Below, piece after piece: positions 33,361-44,543 of a DNA stretch of 64,000 nt. The DNA comes from Diphasiastrum complanatum (Eukaryota > Streptophyta > Lycopodiopsida > Lycopodiales > Lycopodiaceae): positions 14,754,900-14,818,899 of the forward strand of contig CM055107.1 of assembly GCA_029204225.1 (NCBI GenBank), given 5' to 3'. Both the position numbers and the translations under genes were made by a program. Position 1 is the stretch's first letter; each line of letters starts with the position of its first letter. The notes beneath the pieces are model-generated. The model ran no database searches, was not told where the DNA came from, and was given only the letters and a program-made list of their open reading frames with translations.

Positions 33361-33921
33361 TTATGTGATCCATGTTATCAGCTCCTTAATCCATCTGATC
33401 CCATACAAGGTCTCGTTCTTAAGTAGCTTCCAAATTTCTGTTGTCGTGTTAATGTGTTCAATACTATTTCTTCTCGGTGTACATCTGTGGTAATGATCCT
33501 TGTGATAAGCTATGTTGGCAAGGTGATCCACTCTAGAATTCTCGCATCTCGGCACATGCATCCATTCTACATGCGGTATCTGTCGTACTAGACTTCTTAT
33601 GGTTGAAGCATAAGCCTTTAGTATCTTATCTTTAATCTGATATTCTCTAGTCATTTCTTTGATAAGTAATTCAGAATCTCCACATATTCGTAATTATTAA
33701 ATGTCTTCTCCCATTTTCAACGTCATTTGCAGGCCCATTAGGAGGCCCTTATACTCAGCCGTATTACTAGTGAAATGCGGTCCTAGATAAACGCCAAGAC
33801 TAGCTGTTATAAATCTTTCAAGATGTTCAAGTATCGCTCCTATAACACCTTCTCGGGCTTTATGTCTACAAGCCATGTCCACTAATAGTATGTGCATGGT
33901 CATTTCTGAGGAAATTTCCAT
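33361..33921 (-). pseudogene. RNase H (RNase HI-like, plant gypsy type), separate module
   Basis: - strand. Starts MEISSEMTMHILLVDMACRH, with HFTSNTAEYKGLLMGLQMTL, then, after two stops, LRICGDSELLIKEMTREYQI and HVEWMHVPRCENSRVDHLAN. These are the successive motifs of the RNase HI fold: the N-terminal Asp strand, Glu in NTAEY, Asp in GDSELL, and the last Asp in (R)VDHLA. This is the additional RNase H type seen in some plant Ty3/gypsy lineages. Here it lies downstream of the integrase on the same strand. The double stop near 33696 breaks it. Confidence 0.8.
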
Positions 33922-34036
33922 TTACAAACAAGAAAAAGTTATATACAATAACAAGATTTTTTTTTTTCACATAGAGACTTTTAAGGGTATAGCCTCCCCC
34001 AATAGGGCCCTCCAAAAAAGTTAGTGATTCACGATC

Positions 34037-34449
34037 TTAGTCTTCGTAGTACTGTCCTCTTGTAGGTGTGAAGTACATGTACACCGTGTTCTTTGTGGGG
34101 ATAGCAGTCACCAGATCTTCCAGAACCTGTTCATTGATTATGTCGATGTACATAAAAGGGCTGTTTATTTTGTAATGTGATCGACAAGGCTCTTCATACT
34201 CGCAGTCCACTACATGCGCTTGATCAATTTTTGGCACCACAAAAAGGTCAGGTAGGAAACGTCATTGGCTCTATCCCATACCCATAGTTCTTTGGACTGC
34301 ATCCGTAAATCAGTAATTGTTTCATCCAAGATAAAACTCTGTGCATATAGATTCAGCAACTGTGTCAGAAGTGAAGTATTTCCTGCCCTCTGTCTCGAAG
34401 TTCTATATCCAGCTATTGTGAAGAAGAGCTGTTGTGTTGTTGTATCCAT
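34037..34449 (-). pseudogene. Unknown small ORF between integrase and RNase H
   Basis: A - strand frame from MDTTTQQLFFTIAGYRTSRQ runs to YLTFLWC near 34225, and a second frame carries on from VPKIDQAHVVDCEYEEPCRS to YFTPTRGQYYED. One frameshift near 34220 separates them; joined they would be about 135 residues. No family is recognised. Confidence 0.4.
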
Positions 34450-34637
34450 TCTATCAACTGCTTCTCAATGAGGGGAGGGGTTACAATTTGTTGCCACTAT
34501 TTCTATATAGAGATATGTACTAAAAGTTGCAAAATTTAAAAGAAAACAATTCTACATTGTACAAGAAGGCTCTTCCCTTCACATATGATAGACCTTTAGC
34601 TTGTTGATGTTGACCAGCTTATCGAATGGTTTCCCGC

Positions 34638-35280
34638 TCAATTCTGCCAACCGGGCTGTGTTGCTATCATAAAGATTTTGTATAACATATGGGCCATTCC
34701 ACTTGTGCACAAACTTTTGCGGCATAAAGTGGTGTCTAGTGTCATAGTGCAATACTGCCCAATCTTGAAGGTATAATTTGGGATTCTTCTATCATGAATA
34801 ATTTTCATTCTTTTCTTAAATGTTTTTTGATGGATAAGGAAAGTCAATCTATACTCATTGAGTCCTTGGAGTGTGTCTAGTCTTTGTTGTAGAGACTCTC
34901 TCTTTCCTAGATCATGGGCCATTGCAAATCGTAGGGTAGGTAACTCAATTTCTATTGGCAAAACGCATTCCTGCCCATATACTAAGAAGAATGGGGTGTG
35001 ATTGGTTTTGGTCTTGTGAGTAACATTGTAGGCCCACAAGGCTACATACAGTTTCTTGTCCCAATCTCAACGGTTGTCAGAGACCATTTTTCTAAGGATG
35101 GCCAATATTTGTTTGTTGGTACTTTCAGCCTGTCCATTGGCTTGTGGGTTATAGGGCATACTTTTTCTATGCTTGATAAGTAACTCGTCTGTCAATGCTT
35201 TGATGGTTTTGTTTAGAAAGTGTCCCCCCCTATCCAACACTAGTTCTTTTGGGGCTCCAAGTCTCCCTATGACTTGTTCT
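34638..35280 (-). pseudogene. Ty3/gypsy integrase, C-terminal half
   Basis: - strand. The sequence reads ELVLDRGGHFLNKTIKALTD (second catalytic Asp), YNPQANGQAESTNKQILAIL (catalytic Glu), then WAYNVTHKTKTNHTPFFLVY and GQECVLPIEIELPTLRFAMA. The C-terminus is cut short after a tail with FKIGQY. A stop lies near 35060. The remnant is abutted on its right by copia integrase sequence, so the N-terminal half is lost. Confidence 0.88.
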
Positions 35281-35284
35281 TCAC

Positions 35285-35720
35285 CTTTGCTCTTTAGTAG
35301 ATAGATCTAACAAAATCTACTAAAATCATCAATGAAAGTTACATACATCTTAGCTCCACTATTGCTAATTGTAGTAATTTTATGAATATCCGAATGTACA
35401 ACCTGAAAAGGCTTTGTAGATCTAGATGTAGATCTAGTATAAGGTAGTCTATGTGAATTTACAAAGCACAATACTCACAAACATGATTGATGCTACTTAA
35501 GAAACTTGGAAGACCAACCACAACCTTCTTTCTTGCCATTACCTCCAATGTGACCTGAAATTGAGGTGTCCTATCCTCTTATGCCAAACCTTGTGAATAG
35601 ATATTTGCTCTCTTGCAACACATCCAACCTAGTTAGCAATAACACAAGCATCTAGTTTGAACAACTTCCTTGAATTTTACCTCAAAAATACTTTAAAGGT
35701 TGATGATTCGTATTAACCAC
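35285..35720 (-). pseudogene. Ty1/copia integrase fragment
   Basis: - strand. HSDIHKITTISNSGAKMYVT, then FIDDFSRFC, gives the start of the copia integrase core with its first catalytic Asp residues. Upstream on this strand is a poor GAG-pre-integrase-like stretch (KVWHKRIGHLNF). Stops and shifts are present throughout. Confidence 0.75.
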
Positions 35721-35759
35721 AAATTTATTACCATACAGGTAGTGCCTCCATGATTTCAG

Positions 35760-36380
35760 AATGATTTGTGAGGTCGTAAGGCCAGATGGGCAGAACTCAT
35801 GCAAGAATTTGACTTTGAAGTGCAATATATCAAAGGCTCATCTAATCAGGTTGCTGATGCACTTATTCGAAGTGGTAAAGTGAACGAACTTTCCTTCACT
35901 GAGATCAGTACAGACTTTTATTTCTCCCTGAGGGGTCTTTATGAGAAAGACCCACATTTTGGACCAATCTGAAATAGGGTCTAGCAGTCTCATCAAGCAG
36001 GACTGATGATCATGGTGATCAGTCTGGGGGGAAGGATATAAAGGGTACTGATGACTTCTCTATTTGTAATGGACTTTTGTTCAGGAAAGGAAAGGTTTGT
36101 GTGCTTGATGTGGATGTTGTTAAGAATAAAGTTCTTTATGAATGTCATGACTCACCATGCGCAGGACATCCCGACATACATCGTACATTGGATTTGGTAC
36201 GAAGGGATTTTTATTGGCCAAAACTCAAGCCCTTTGTAGAATCTTATGTGGTCAAGTGTGACCAATGCCAGTTGAATAAAGCTAAACGCCATAAGGCTGG
36301 CGGTTTGTTGCATCCACTGGATATCCTTGATAAGAGATGGGACAGTCATTCGCATTCTATTTGGTTCTTCATGTTCTAGT
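35760..36380 (+). pseudogene. Ty3/gypsy RNase H end and integrase zinc-binding domain
   Basis: + strand. RWAELMQEFDFEVQYIKGSS and NQVADALIRSG give the RNase H/RT connection. GLLFRKGKVCVLDVDVVKNK, HDSPCAGHPDIHRTLDLVRR, DFYWPKLK and CDQCQLNKAKRHKAGGLLHP give the H-H-C-C integrase N-terminal zinc domain. The sequence ends before the catalytic core. Confidence 0.85.
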
Positions 36381-37237
36381 TATAGAATCGATAATACTAC
36401 TTGTCATAGGTGTATGTTTGACACGATACTTCAAATTTAAAAACAAGATAATACAAAAATTTCAAGTACTGGTTGATAAGCTATTACGAAAACTGAGTTC
36501 ACTGTGTTGAAGTGTTTTTTTGTGTAAGATATCTTTAGTTTCAAAATTGTTGTACCATGGTGTTAAGAAAAAAAAGAATTAGTCGACACTCTTGAAACAC
36601 AGAGCGGTTTTAATACCTGGCGAGGGTGAAGCACACCTCCCAAACTAGGAAAGAATGCATTGTTACAGTGAAATTTTGCATCTAGAACACCACACCCAGG
36701 TCATTCGTTGAAACATATGGGCCTTGGGAGGTGAACACTCAAATGTCTACCACCCAAGGTGTGTCGATCCCATGAGCACAAAAAGGACGATAGAAAATTG
36801 CAAAACCACAAATATCCAAAAAGTTCAAAGTTAAGGGACTGAACATCGCTTATCAAACTTATCACTAACAGTAGTAGGATTCACAATTGACGAGATTTAT
36901 ATGGAATGAACTGGAAATCATACCCAACTTGTTATTCTAACCATGAAATGATGGGCCTAGCAAACATCACCCATAAGGCCAACCCGAGTGAGAAAAACTT
37001 GTTCTGTACTACATGTGCCTGAAAATTCACGAAACGCCCGACACTCTTTGTGGGTCTACTCTAAGGATAAACCTCAAAATCTTTATATGACACAGGCTAT
37101 GACCCAATCCATGTACAAAATTACCACCGAAAAGACTATACAGATTACTTCGTGAGTTTCAAACACCCCCCATAATACCGCACAAGGCGTTCTGACCAAT
37201 GATGCAATAGGCACTACGACATAAGCATAAGAGATTA
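36381..37237. other. Unassigned DNA, possible gypsy leader or LTR
   Basis: No coding sequence recognised. It precedes a gypsy gag on the + strand, so it may be its leader or the end of an LTR, but no repeat partner was found. Confidence 0.3.
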
Positions 37238-39430
37238 GTGGCCCTGGCACCGTATCCACTGAGAAACCGAAAGCGTTCTTTGGATATTGACATTTTCCAA
37301 CGTCCTACAAAAGAAAAGCCCATAGTATCAGGAAGTACTTTGGAAGAGGTCCAGTGTGAGCCTAACGAGACAAATATAATGGAACCAATTGTGATTCCCG
37401 ATGATGTAGCACCGCTACCTAAGCTGAGAAGTACTACGCCAGAATTCCATGGTGCCCCTTACAAAAGTGCTGAAAATCATATCAAGGCCTTTAGAATTGC
37501 ATATTTGGTAAACTGCATTACTGGTCCCCGTCACATAATGATGTATTTCACCATGACTTTAATTGGTTCCACCAGACAATGGTACTATAGTCTAGCACAG
37601 GGATCTACTGATGACATCACGATGTTCCATAGGTTATTTCTGAATGAGTTTGCCCCACATAGGACCACAGATGGAATCCTATTTACCCTTACCTCTCTTC
37701 AACAAGGTGAGGGAGAGAGTGTGAAGAAGAATGACAGCCTTATCTCAACAAGTACCCGATGCAGTACAGTTACCTCAACCATTGCTATTTACGTTCTTCT
37801 TGAGAAGACTAGGATGAGAACTACAATTGTCCGTACGACAAAGCAACCCCCAAACGCTAGAAGAAGCAGTAGCCAAAGCCATTGTGATGGCAGATGCACA
37901 GCTTGCCATAACTCAAGCTTCAAAAATATCCCAAGCTGTAAGTAATATGAACCTTAGAACCTATATGTGGGAAATGAACCCACCTGCAAGTAGAGCTAGG
38001 TATAATCCACAGCCTCAAGTTCCTCCAACAGTGAAATCACATCAGGTGACTCAAAATCGACAAGAATCTCCTAGATACCAACTAGAGCATAATGTGCAAC
38101 TACTTTTTGTGCCTAATTACAACATGAGAAATCCACCCACAGGAGACGTGGGTATGAGAGCACAGGTTCTAACTCAAGAATAGATGACATGAAAGCTATG
38201 TTGAAGAGTTATATGGATGTCATGAACGAGAATATTTCTACTCTTGCCTCAGATGTAAACTTTCTAAAGAGACAACAGAACCTCATAGGATAGAGATGTA
38301 GTGATAACTTGCCCCCACCACTAGTCTGTCGACATTGCCAAGGGAATCACCTCAATAGAAACTATCCTAATATCATGTGTGGATACTGTAGACGTAGTGG
38401 ACACTTGGAGGATAGACGCTAGAATAGACATGAAGCACTAAACCAAGAGAATAGAACCCCAGGACCCATCAACCATCGACTCCTAGATTGAGATCAAGCA
38501 AACCTTCCAAGACAGTGCAATTCTTACAACGAGATAGAAAGTAGTCACCGTTAGAAAAAGACAAGGCGAAAATCAAAGATAGTCGACCACCAGTAAACTT
38601 CATCGAGTTAGAGTCATGTCTGAAGAATCAAAAGAGAGGTTGATGATAGTAACGCGTAGTGGAACACAGATGCAAAGGCATGTTGCAATACCAGTAGAAA
38701 CTCCTAGAGCAATTGATGAATCCATAGCCAGCATAAAAAAGACTACTGAAGTGGACCCCACACCAGCTACAACCTCTACTCCTAAGGAGAAAAATCACGA
38801 TCTAGAGGAATGAAAAACCTCAAGATAGGAGCACACTTGACTAACATAGAGAAGGGAACTTATAAGTAGTTATTTTGGAAATATCGGCATATCTTTGTCT
38901 GGAATTATACTAACCTACCAGGGATACCTCCAGAATTAGTGACACATGCTATACGTTTAAAAGATGAGAGCAAACCAATACGACAGAAACAGAGATGACT
39001 ACCCCAACATTTGAGAGAATGGATGTTTTTTGAATTAGAGAGAGTAAGAACTGCAAGTCTGATTTTTTCTGTAAAAACTACTAAATGGTGTTCCCCTATA
39101 GTTCCATGTTCGAAGAAAATTTCTTCTCGGATTAGGGTATGCGTCGATTATAAGAAATTGAACAAGCAAGCCAAAAAAGACTACTACCCATTACCTTTCA
39201 TAGATTAGATACTGGAAGAATTAGCTGGGAAAGAGATATACTCATTTATAAACTGCTTTGCTGGATATAATCAAATTGCCATAATCGAAGAAGACAAACT
39301 TAAAACCACATTTACCACTACGTTTGGGACCTTTGCTTATCATGTGATGCCATTTGGACTAACCAACGCCCTTGCTACTTATCAACAGTTTATGAATATG
39401 TGCTACTATACTGTGGGTCCCATCAGTTGA
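37238..39430 (+). pseudogene. Ty3/gypsy gag to RT remnant
   Basis: The frame at 37238 opens at GTG, not ATG. The gag domain has FHGAPYKSAENHIKAFRIAY, MMYFTMTLIGSTRQWYYSLA and FHRLFLNEF, as in plant retrotransposon gag. A degraded pair of zinc knuckles (CRHCQGNHLNRNYPN, CGYCRRSGHLED) lies at about 38325-38412. RT starts near 38930: PPELVTHAIRLKDESKPIRQ, RVCVDYKKLNKQAKKDYYPL and AYHVMPFGLTNALATYQQFM. It stops at 39430, before the YVDD motif. Several stops break the frame (for example near 38181, 38416 and 39208). Confidence 0.85.
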
Positions 39431-40443
39431 TAAGGATCAGTTGGCCTTGCCACGAGGCAAGTCGACGGGACACGCGTCCCGCCAACGGCAACCTGGGTCA
39501 TGCATGGGTTGCCTGAGTGAACAACTATATGTACAATGTAATTTCATTTTGAGAAATACAGTTGCTATGTGAGCTTGATGTGGAGAGTGTTTTCTGTTTG
39601 TGTTACTGTATAGCATGATCAGTTGTTCATAGATTCACTGAATTTGTGAACACATTTCTTCTTTATTCTTTTATCTCTTTTCTTTTCTTGGATTACTTAC
39701 TTTTGTTATTACGGTTCTTTGTGGTTCCTCTTCTTATTAGAACCGTTACAGAGCAGAAGCGTTACTCAGGTTTCATTACGTATCCCCAGCCTATCAGTGG
39801 GTAACTCAAATCCGATACTCAGCTACATGCAAGAAACCAGCCATGTAACCATCTACATCTCAAGAAGATCAACGTTCAGTGCAGAGAGCGATCCTACTAC
39901 TAACTACTAAATCAGAAAACAATCAAGAACTAGATTAGCTACTGAAAACAAGATTCAAGAAACAAGAAACAAGATTCTTAGCAGCATTTTAACAATCTAA
40001 GAATCAAGAAACACTCATCACTTGATGCTTAGATTACTCAAGAACAACCAAGAACCGACTGTAAGGGAGTATGCAAGATGTGAAAGATTTCAGATCCTTA
40101 AGATCCAATCTACTTGAATGATCTTTGGTTAGAAAGAGAAATACACTACCAATTTCACCAATGTAGAAAAATCAGCATCTACACACAATTTGAGATGCAA
40201 ACACTAATAGAACTAGATCAAACTTGAATGAAATGATTATGTACTGTTGTTGTCCGTACAAAACCAGATGCATAAATGGATCTGTTTGATGCAAGTAAAG
40301 AACTCCAAAGAAAATAGGACTGTAGCTCAGAGTAGAAGTTCTTATGAAAAAGGTGTATCTCTAGAAATGTTGGTTACCCTGAGATACCAGTGCAACAGAG
40401 GTGAGGTGGCCGAAGTGTGAGAATGATTTCCTAAGGTGTAGCC
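39431..40443. repeat. Mixed repeat DNA including an LTR fragment of family C (inverted)
   Basis: About 40090-40280 is the reverse complement of the LTR-like sequence at the right end of the window (63810-64000). Shared strings include tacattggtgaaattggtag and ggttttgtacggacaacaac. The left part (39431-39900) has no coding region and could be another LTR fragment. TAGCC at 40439-40443 is the left target duplication of the solo LTR that follows. Confidence 0.6.
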
Positions 40444-41275
40444 TGTGCAAAAAGTACAAAAAGGACCAAGAGTGGATCCTAATCTGATTCTCAAGAGGGA
40501 TTGGTTGTCAGATTACTTGATCTATCAATCTACTTGAGATTAAGATCAATCTAGATCAATTCTAGACACAAAATCCTAACAAGAACAATCATTAATTGAA
40601 GGTAGGTGTACTTTCTGGTTTTACACGTGTGAAACGTTGTCTGAGTACGGACTCCAACCTGAAAATCAAGTACACATTGATAGAACCTCAAAACAATCAA
40701 AACAAATGTAGACAAATGGAGAGAATCACTCAAAATTGCTTCCAAAACCAAGATTGGTGTCTCACAATGATTATGGCCAAATGTGGCTCTATATATACAA
40801 TAAGTGAGAGCTCGTGGTACTGATCATCCCTATGATCCCACATGTGTAAAGGTGCTTTGTCATATGATGATTCATCATGCAAAACTGACACTTGGACAAA
40901 ACCTTCTATTTTAAGAACTTTTGGTCCATTTTCCTTCTATATGGAGATCTACTTGGAAATCTTCTAGAAGTCAAAATTCGCCTACTTCAGCTTATTCCAC
41001 ACATGTGAGCTTTTCTCTACACATGGGATATGACACCTAAGCAAAGGTGTGGCTCATGCAATCAATAGATTGATGCCATGTGTCATATGTCTAGAAAACT
41101 AGTTTTTGGCCTTTTAAGCCACTAGAACTTGAATTAAATCATATGTTTAACCTATATGATTATGGTACATGACAAGTACACTATTTTAACATGTGGGAAC
41201 AGGCTCCACACATGTGTAATCATCCTATATACATGATTTTAAGCCTCTACCAAGCTTATTTTTGCATTTTTCACA
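40444..41275 (-). mobile_element. Solo LTR (832 bp) of the 4.55-kb element family, inverted
   Basis: Exact length match to the LTRs of the element at 26.9-31.4 kb, in reverse orientation. The + strand begins TGTGCAAAAAGTAC and ends GCATTTTTCACA. The 5-bp target duplication TAGCC is present on both sides (40439-40443 and 41276-41280). This is the product expected from recombination between the two LTRs of an inserted element. It is more diverged from either LTR of the intact element than those are from each other. Confidence 0.93.
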
Positions 41276-41547
41276 TAGCCTATCAGTTGTCGATCTAGAA
41301 CATCCATGACCCATGAGTATGAACAGAAGGAGAAAAAAAAGGAAAATGCATAGAATGTACATAAGTAGTGATATGGAGTATAAACAAGGAACGAGGTGAA
41401 CAATAGTCATGAAAGACGAGATGTACAAGGAAAGGAATAAAATAACATCAAAATAACATTTTTTTTTCATCAAGGGATCCTAAATCGGGTCAACAAAAAA
41501 CAACTCTTTGTAGTACCGCCGTAGACGACCACTGTTTACGACAGTGT
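41276..41547. other. Unassigned AT-rich DNA
   Basis: No gene. TAGCC at 41276-41280 is the right target duplication of the solo LTR. Confidence 0.5.
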
Positions 41548-41875
41548 CTAGAAGTGTCCCGTCAAGTGTTTGTAACTGGATTGCACCATTAGGAAATATT
41601 TTGTTAATAACGTATGGCCCTCACTTCTGAACTCCAATTTGCCGGGGTGCTTCGTTGATGTATAAAGAAGTACCCGGTCACCTAAGTGTAGATCTTTATT
41701 GCGCAGGTGACGGTCATGCCAAGCTTTTTGACGTCGTTTGTTAACTAGTTGTGCGTGATAAGATATTAGTCTTGTCTCGCATAACTGGGCTAACGTGAAG
41801 AGCCTAGTTTTGACTTGTTGTTCTATTGGAGGCTTTTCACTACAAAGAAGAGGAGGCAAAGGAGTTCAAATATCT
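41548..41875 (-). pseudogene. Ty3/gypsy integrase C-terminal fragment
   Basis: - strand. QAWHDRHLRNKDLHLGDRVL, then LYTSTKHPGKLEF, matches the post-core region of gypsy integrase (the loop with D-R-HLR...GDRVL). It is bounded on its right, within a few bases, by the splice acceptor of the transposase-like gene. Confidence 0.7.
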
Positions 41876-41898
41876 GCTGAAGATCATTCTCGTTACAG

Positions 41899-44431
41899 GC
41901 AGAAGGAAAGAAAAACGTGGATTTGTGGACAGGTGAAACATTATATCCACAAGATCCAAGCACTTTGACACATCCCACATTCTCTTCAATAACTCATTTA
42001 GTTACATGGATATGCAATGGGCATAGTGGATTACTAGGATATTGTGAAAGATTGCAAAATCATGGAAAACAACTTTATATGAATAAAGTTCACTTTTTAG
42101 AAGGTGAGTTAATTCGGATATCCTCTTATTGTCAGAATAGAGATTGTCATCTCCAAAAGACGTTAGAAGAAAATGAACAACTTAAAAAAAATAATGAATC
42201 ATTACAGAAGATAGCAATCAATATCAAATCAGAACTAGAGCAAATGCAATCAGTCTTACAGTCTATTCGTATTGAAAACTTACAATTACTGAAGGATGTG
42301 GATTTGCTAAAGAAGAAGGCTGAAAGTAAGAAGCGAAAGCGACAAAGTTGCAAGGATATTCAAACGCTTTCAAAAGGAGGTTATCGAAATAGAAGGATCC
42401 GTGCATTCAAGTAAGAATATTTTAAATTTTGTAAGTTTTTCAATGACATTTGGATTTAATTTCAGCTATGGTGATATTCTATTAACTATCTATTTTTTTT
42501 TGCAGATCTGCATTAGTATCTCCTCGGAATATTAAAGACAATGCTTCACTAGGAATGTCATTGGGCACAATATTGACTTGCAAATCCACTGAGCGTATCA
42601 TGATGAACAATAGGATTTCAAATGTAAAGTGTAAAATAGCAGAGTCTTTGATGGTGGACATTCAAAATATTTTAGATAAGACGATAGGGGTGCTTGTGAT
42701 TTTGCAGGTATTAGTAGGGAAGCATATGCAACAATATTTAAACTAATTAGAGAAGCTTTTAAGCAAGTTCAAATTAGAAAAGTCCCAATCCCTAGGACAT
42801 ACCACTTGAAGAAAGAGAGAGATACATTAAACATAGGTATGCGTAAGATCACTGGAACTCCATTTCATATTGAGGAGGTGTATGAAACTGATGGAAGATC
42901 GATATTCTATAATTCATCAAATTTATTTGTTGATCTAAATTACTTGTTGAGATACATCGTCACATTCTATGATATAACCTATGAAAAGGTGAATAGCAAA
43001 ATAATCATAGTACTTAAGTTAGATGAGTCAGAAATTGTGAAAGGGCAGAAGATGGAAATGGTTAGTATAACTCTCATGAATGGTGCTCTATCCCAAACAG
43101 AGAACCGAGAAGATTTCAAATGCAGTGTCCAGTCAGAAAATGATATATGGTGGTTGGCAGCGTTTCAGGTAACTAGCCTCATTATTACATTACATTCATT
43201 GAATAGTATTAATACATTGTAAACTAAGTATGATTAATTCTTTGGACAGGTGCTGAAAGAGCATCATGATATATTATCATGGATATTCTCAAGGACATCT
43301 TATCCTAGGATCATCAAGGACCATATGGATGGAGGATTTCTCAATGTTGTAGGAGTTGGAGACTTCAATGTTGAATGGCACTTAGCAGGTGATTTGAAAA
43401 CATTGAAATGTATGTATAATGTCTCTCAGTGCTACATCAAAACACCCTTGTTTGTACTGCATGAAAATGGCAAAAGATGTAACTAGGAGTACAGGAATTA
43501 CTAGAGAATATGCAGATTCAAACTGGAAGCCTGTGCTGCCTATCCCCTTAAAAAAAAATGTGCATGTTTGCACTCTTCATGCAGAAGTTAGATTAATAGA
43601 AAAGATCATTTATCTTCATATAGTTTTTGCTTGGAATACTAAGCCAACATCATTAGCAAAGGAAGCTATCTCTCGATTAGAAGTTGTTTTTATCAAAAGC
43701 AGGACTCCATAAAGGACATGTCAAAATTCAAAAAGATGAAAAGCTTTCAGGAAAGAATGGGAACATGCCAACTAAGCCAAGCATAGGAGGAGCAAAAGCA
43801 CGGTGTTTTCTATCAAATCATACTGGTAAGGCTTCTAATATTCAACACTCAGTCTGGACAGATATTATGGCTGCCCCTCAGGACTTCGAGAAAGACGGCA
43901 AAACCAGAGTACTAAAAGTTGATGTATGGAAAAAGCTTGATAGTATGATTGCTATTTTAAGAAAAGAAAAATACTCTAATATTGATAAGAAAGCTGTCCA
44001 TAGGACTTGTGTCGAATTTGTTAATGCAATATCAAAAGCATGGGGAGAAGATCACATCACTCATTACATGGTTAGTATAAAATTTTCAAAATGCTTTCAA
44101 ATTTTCATATATATTTAGATCTGAACATAAGACTAACATTATGATTTTGACATATGCAGCACATACTAAAGATCATACAACATTTTTTGCAAATACATAT
44201 GGAAGCTTGAGTGTATGGTCATCACAAGGGATGGAGAAGTCACACTGGCAAGCACGAGCAGCATTTCATCGAAATACACAACATGGAGGAACCAATGAAA
44301 AACGAAACTACATTTGTCAATTGTTTCAGTGGTTCTACCGTAGAGTTCAAATTCGACATATAACAAAGTCCACACAATACAACAAGTTTAGAAAAGCATG
44401 CAAGTTCATACATGAAGAGAAAATTAGATGA
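41899..44431 (+). pseudogene. Multi-exon transposase-like gene, RAG1/Transib-like motif order, decayed
   Basis: Exon boundaries with clean GT...AG introns are at 42411-42505, 43169-43249 and 44071-44159; the first exon begins at an acceptor (gttacag) at 41898, so an N-terminal exon is missing. The N-terminal part is a coiled coil (LEENEQLKKNNESLQKIAIN) ending in a basic KKRKRQSCK. A predicted RNase H-like core follows: a hydrophobic strand ending LKLDESE, then VEWHLAGDLKTLKCMYN, a zinc-finger-like KHPCLYC, VCTLHAEVRLIEKI, GGAKARCFLSNH, a helical region to WGEDHITHYM, and the C-terminal YGSLSVWSSQGMEKSHWQAR with a conserved-looking Glu. The order resembles RAG1/Transib catalytic regions. This is inference from motifs only. 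Frameshifts lie near 42690, 43425, 43690 and 44205. No transposon ends were found. Confidence 0.55.
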
Positions 44432-44543
44432 TTGCTAAATAGATCATCATCATGACATGTTCAGAATTGCTTTGCAAATTCATTGAACAAGAGAGAAGCA
44501 ATACCCAATGTAAATGTATTGATTGTATTATACAAAGTGTCAA

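Noticed and set aside
36540-36660. Possible structural RNA gene near 'gcggttttaatacctggcgagggtg'
   Set aside because: No match to tRNA or 5S box arrangement that I can defend; more likely LTR or leader sequence.
39431-41290. A single insertion with ATCAG target duplication interrupting the gypsy RT
   Set aside because: The sequence after 41290 does not continue the RT, so the duplication is probably chance; only the solo LTR inside is well supported.
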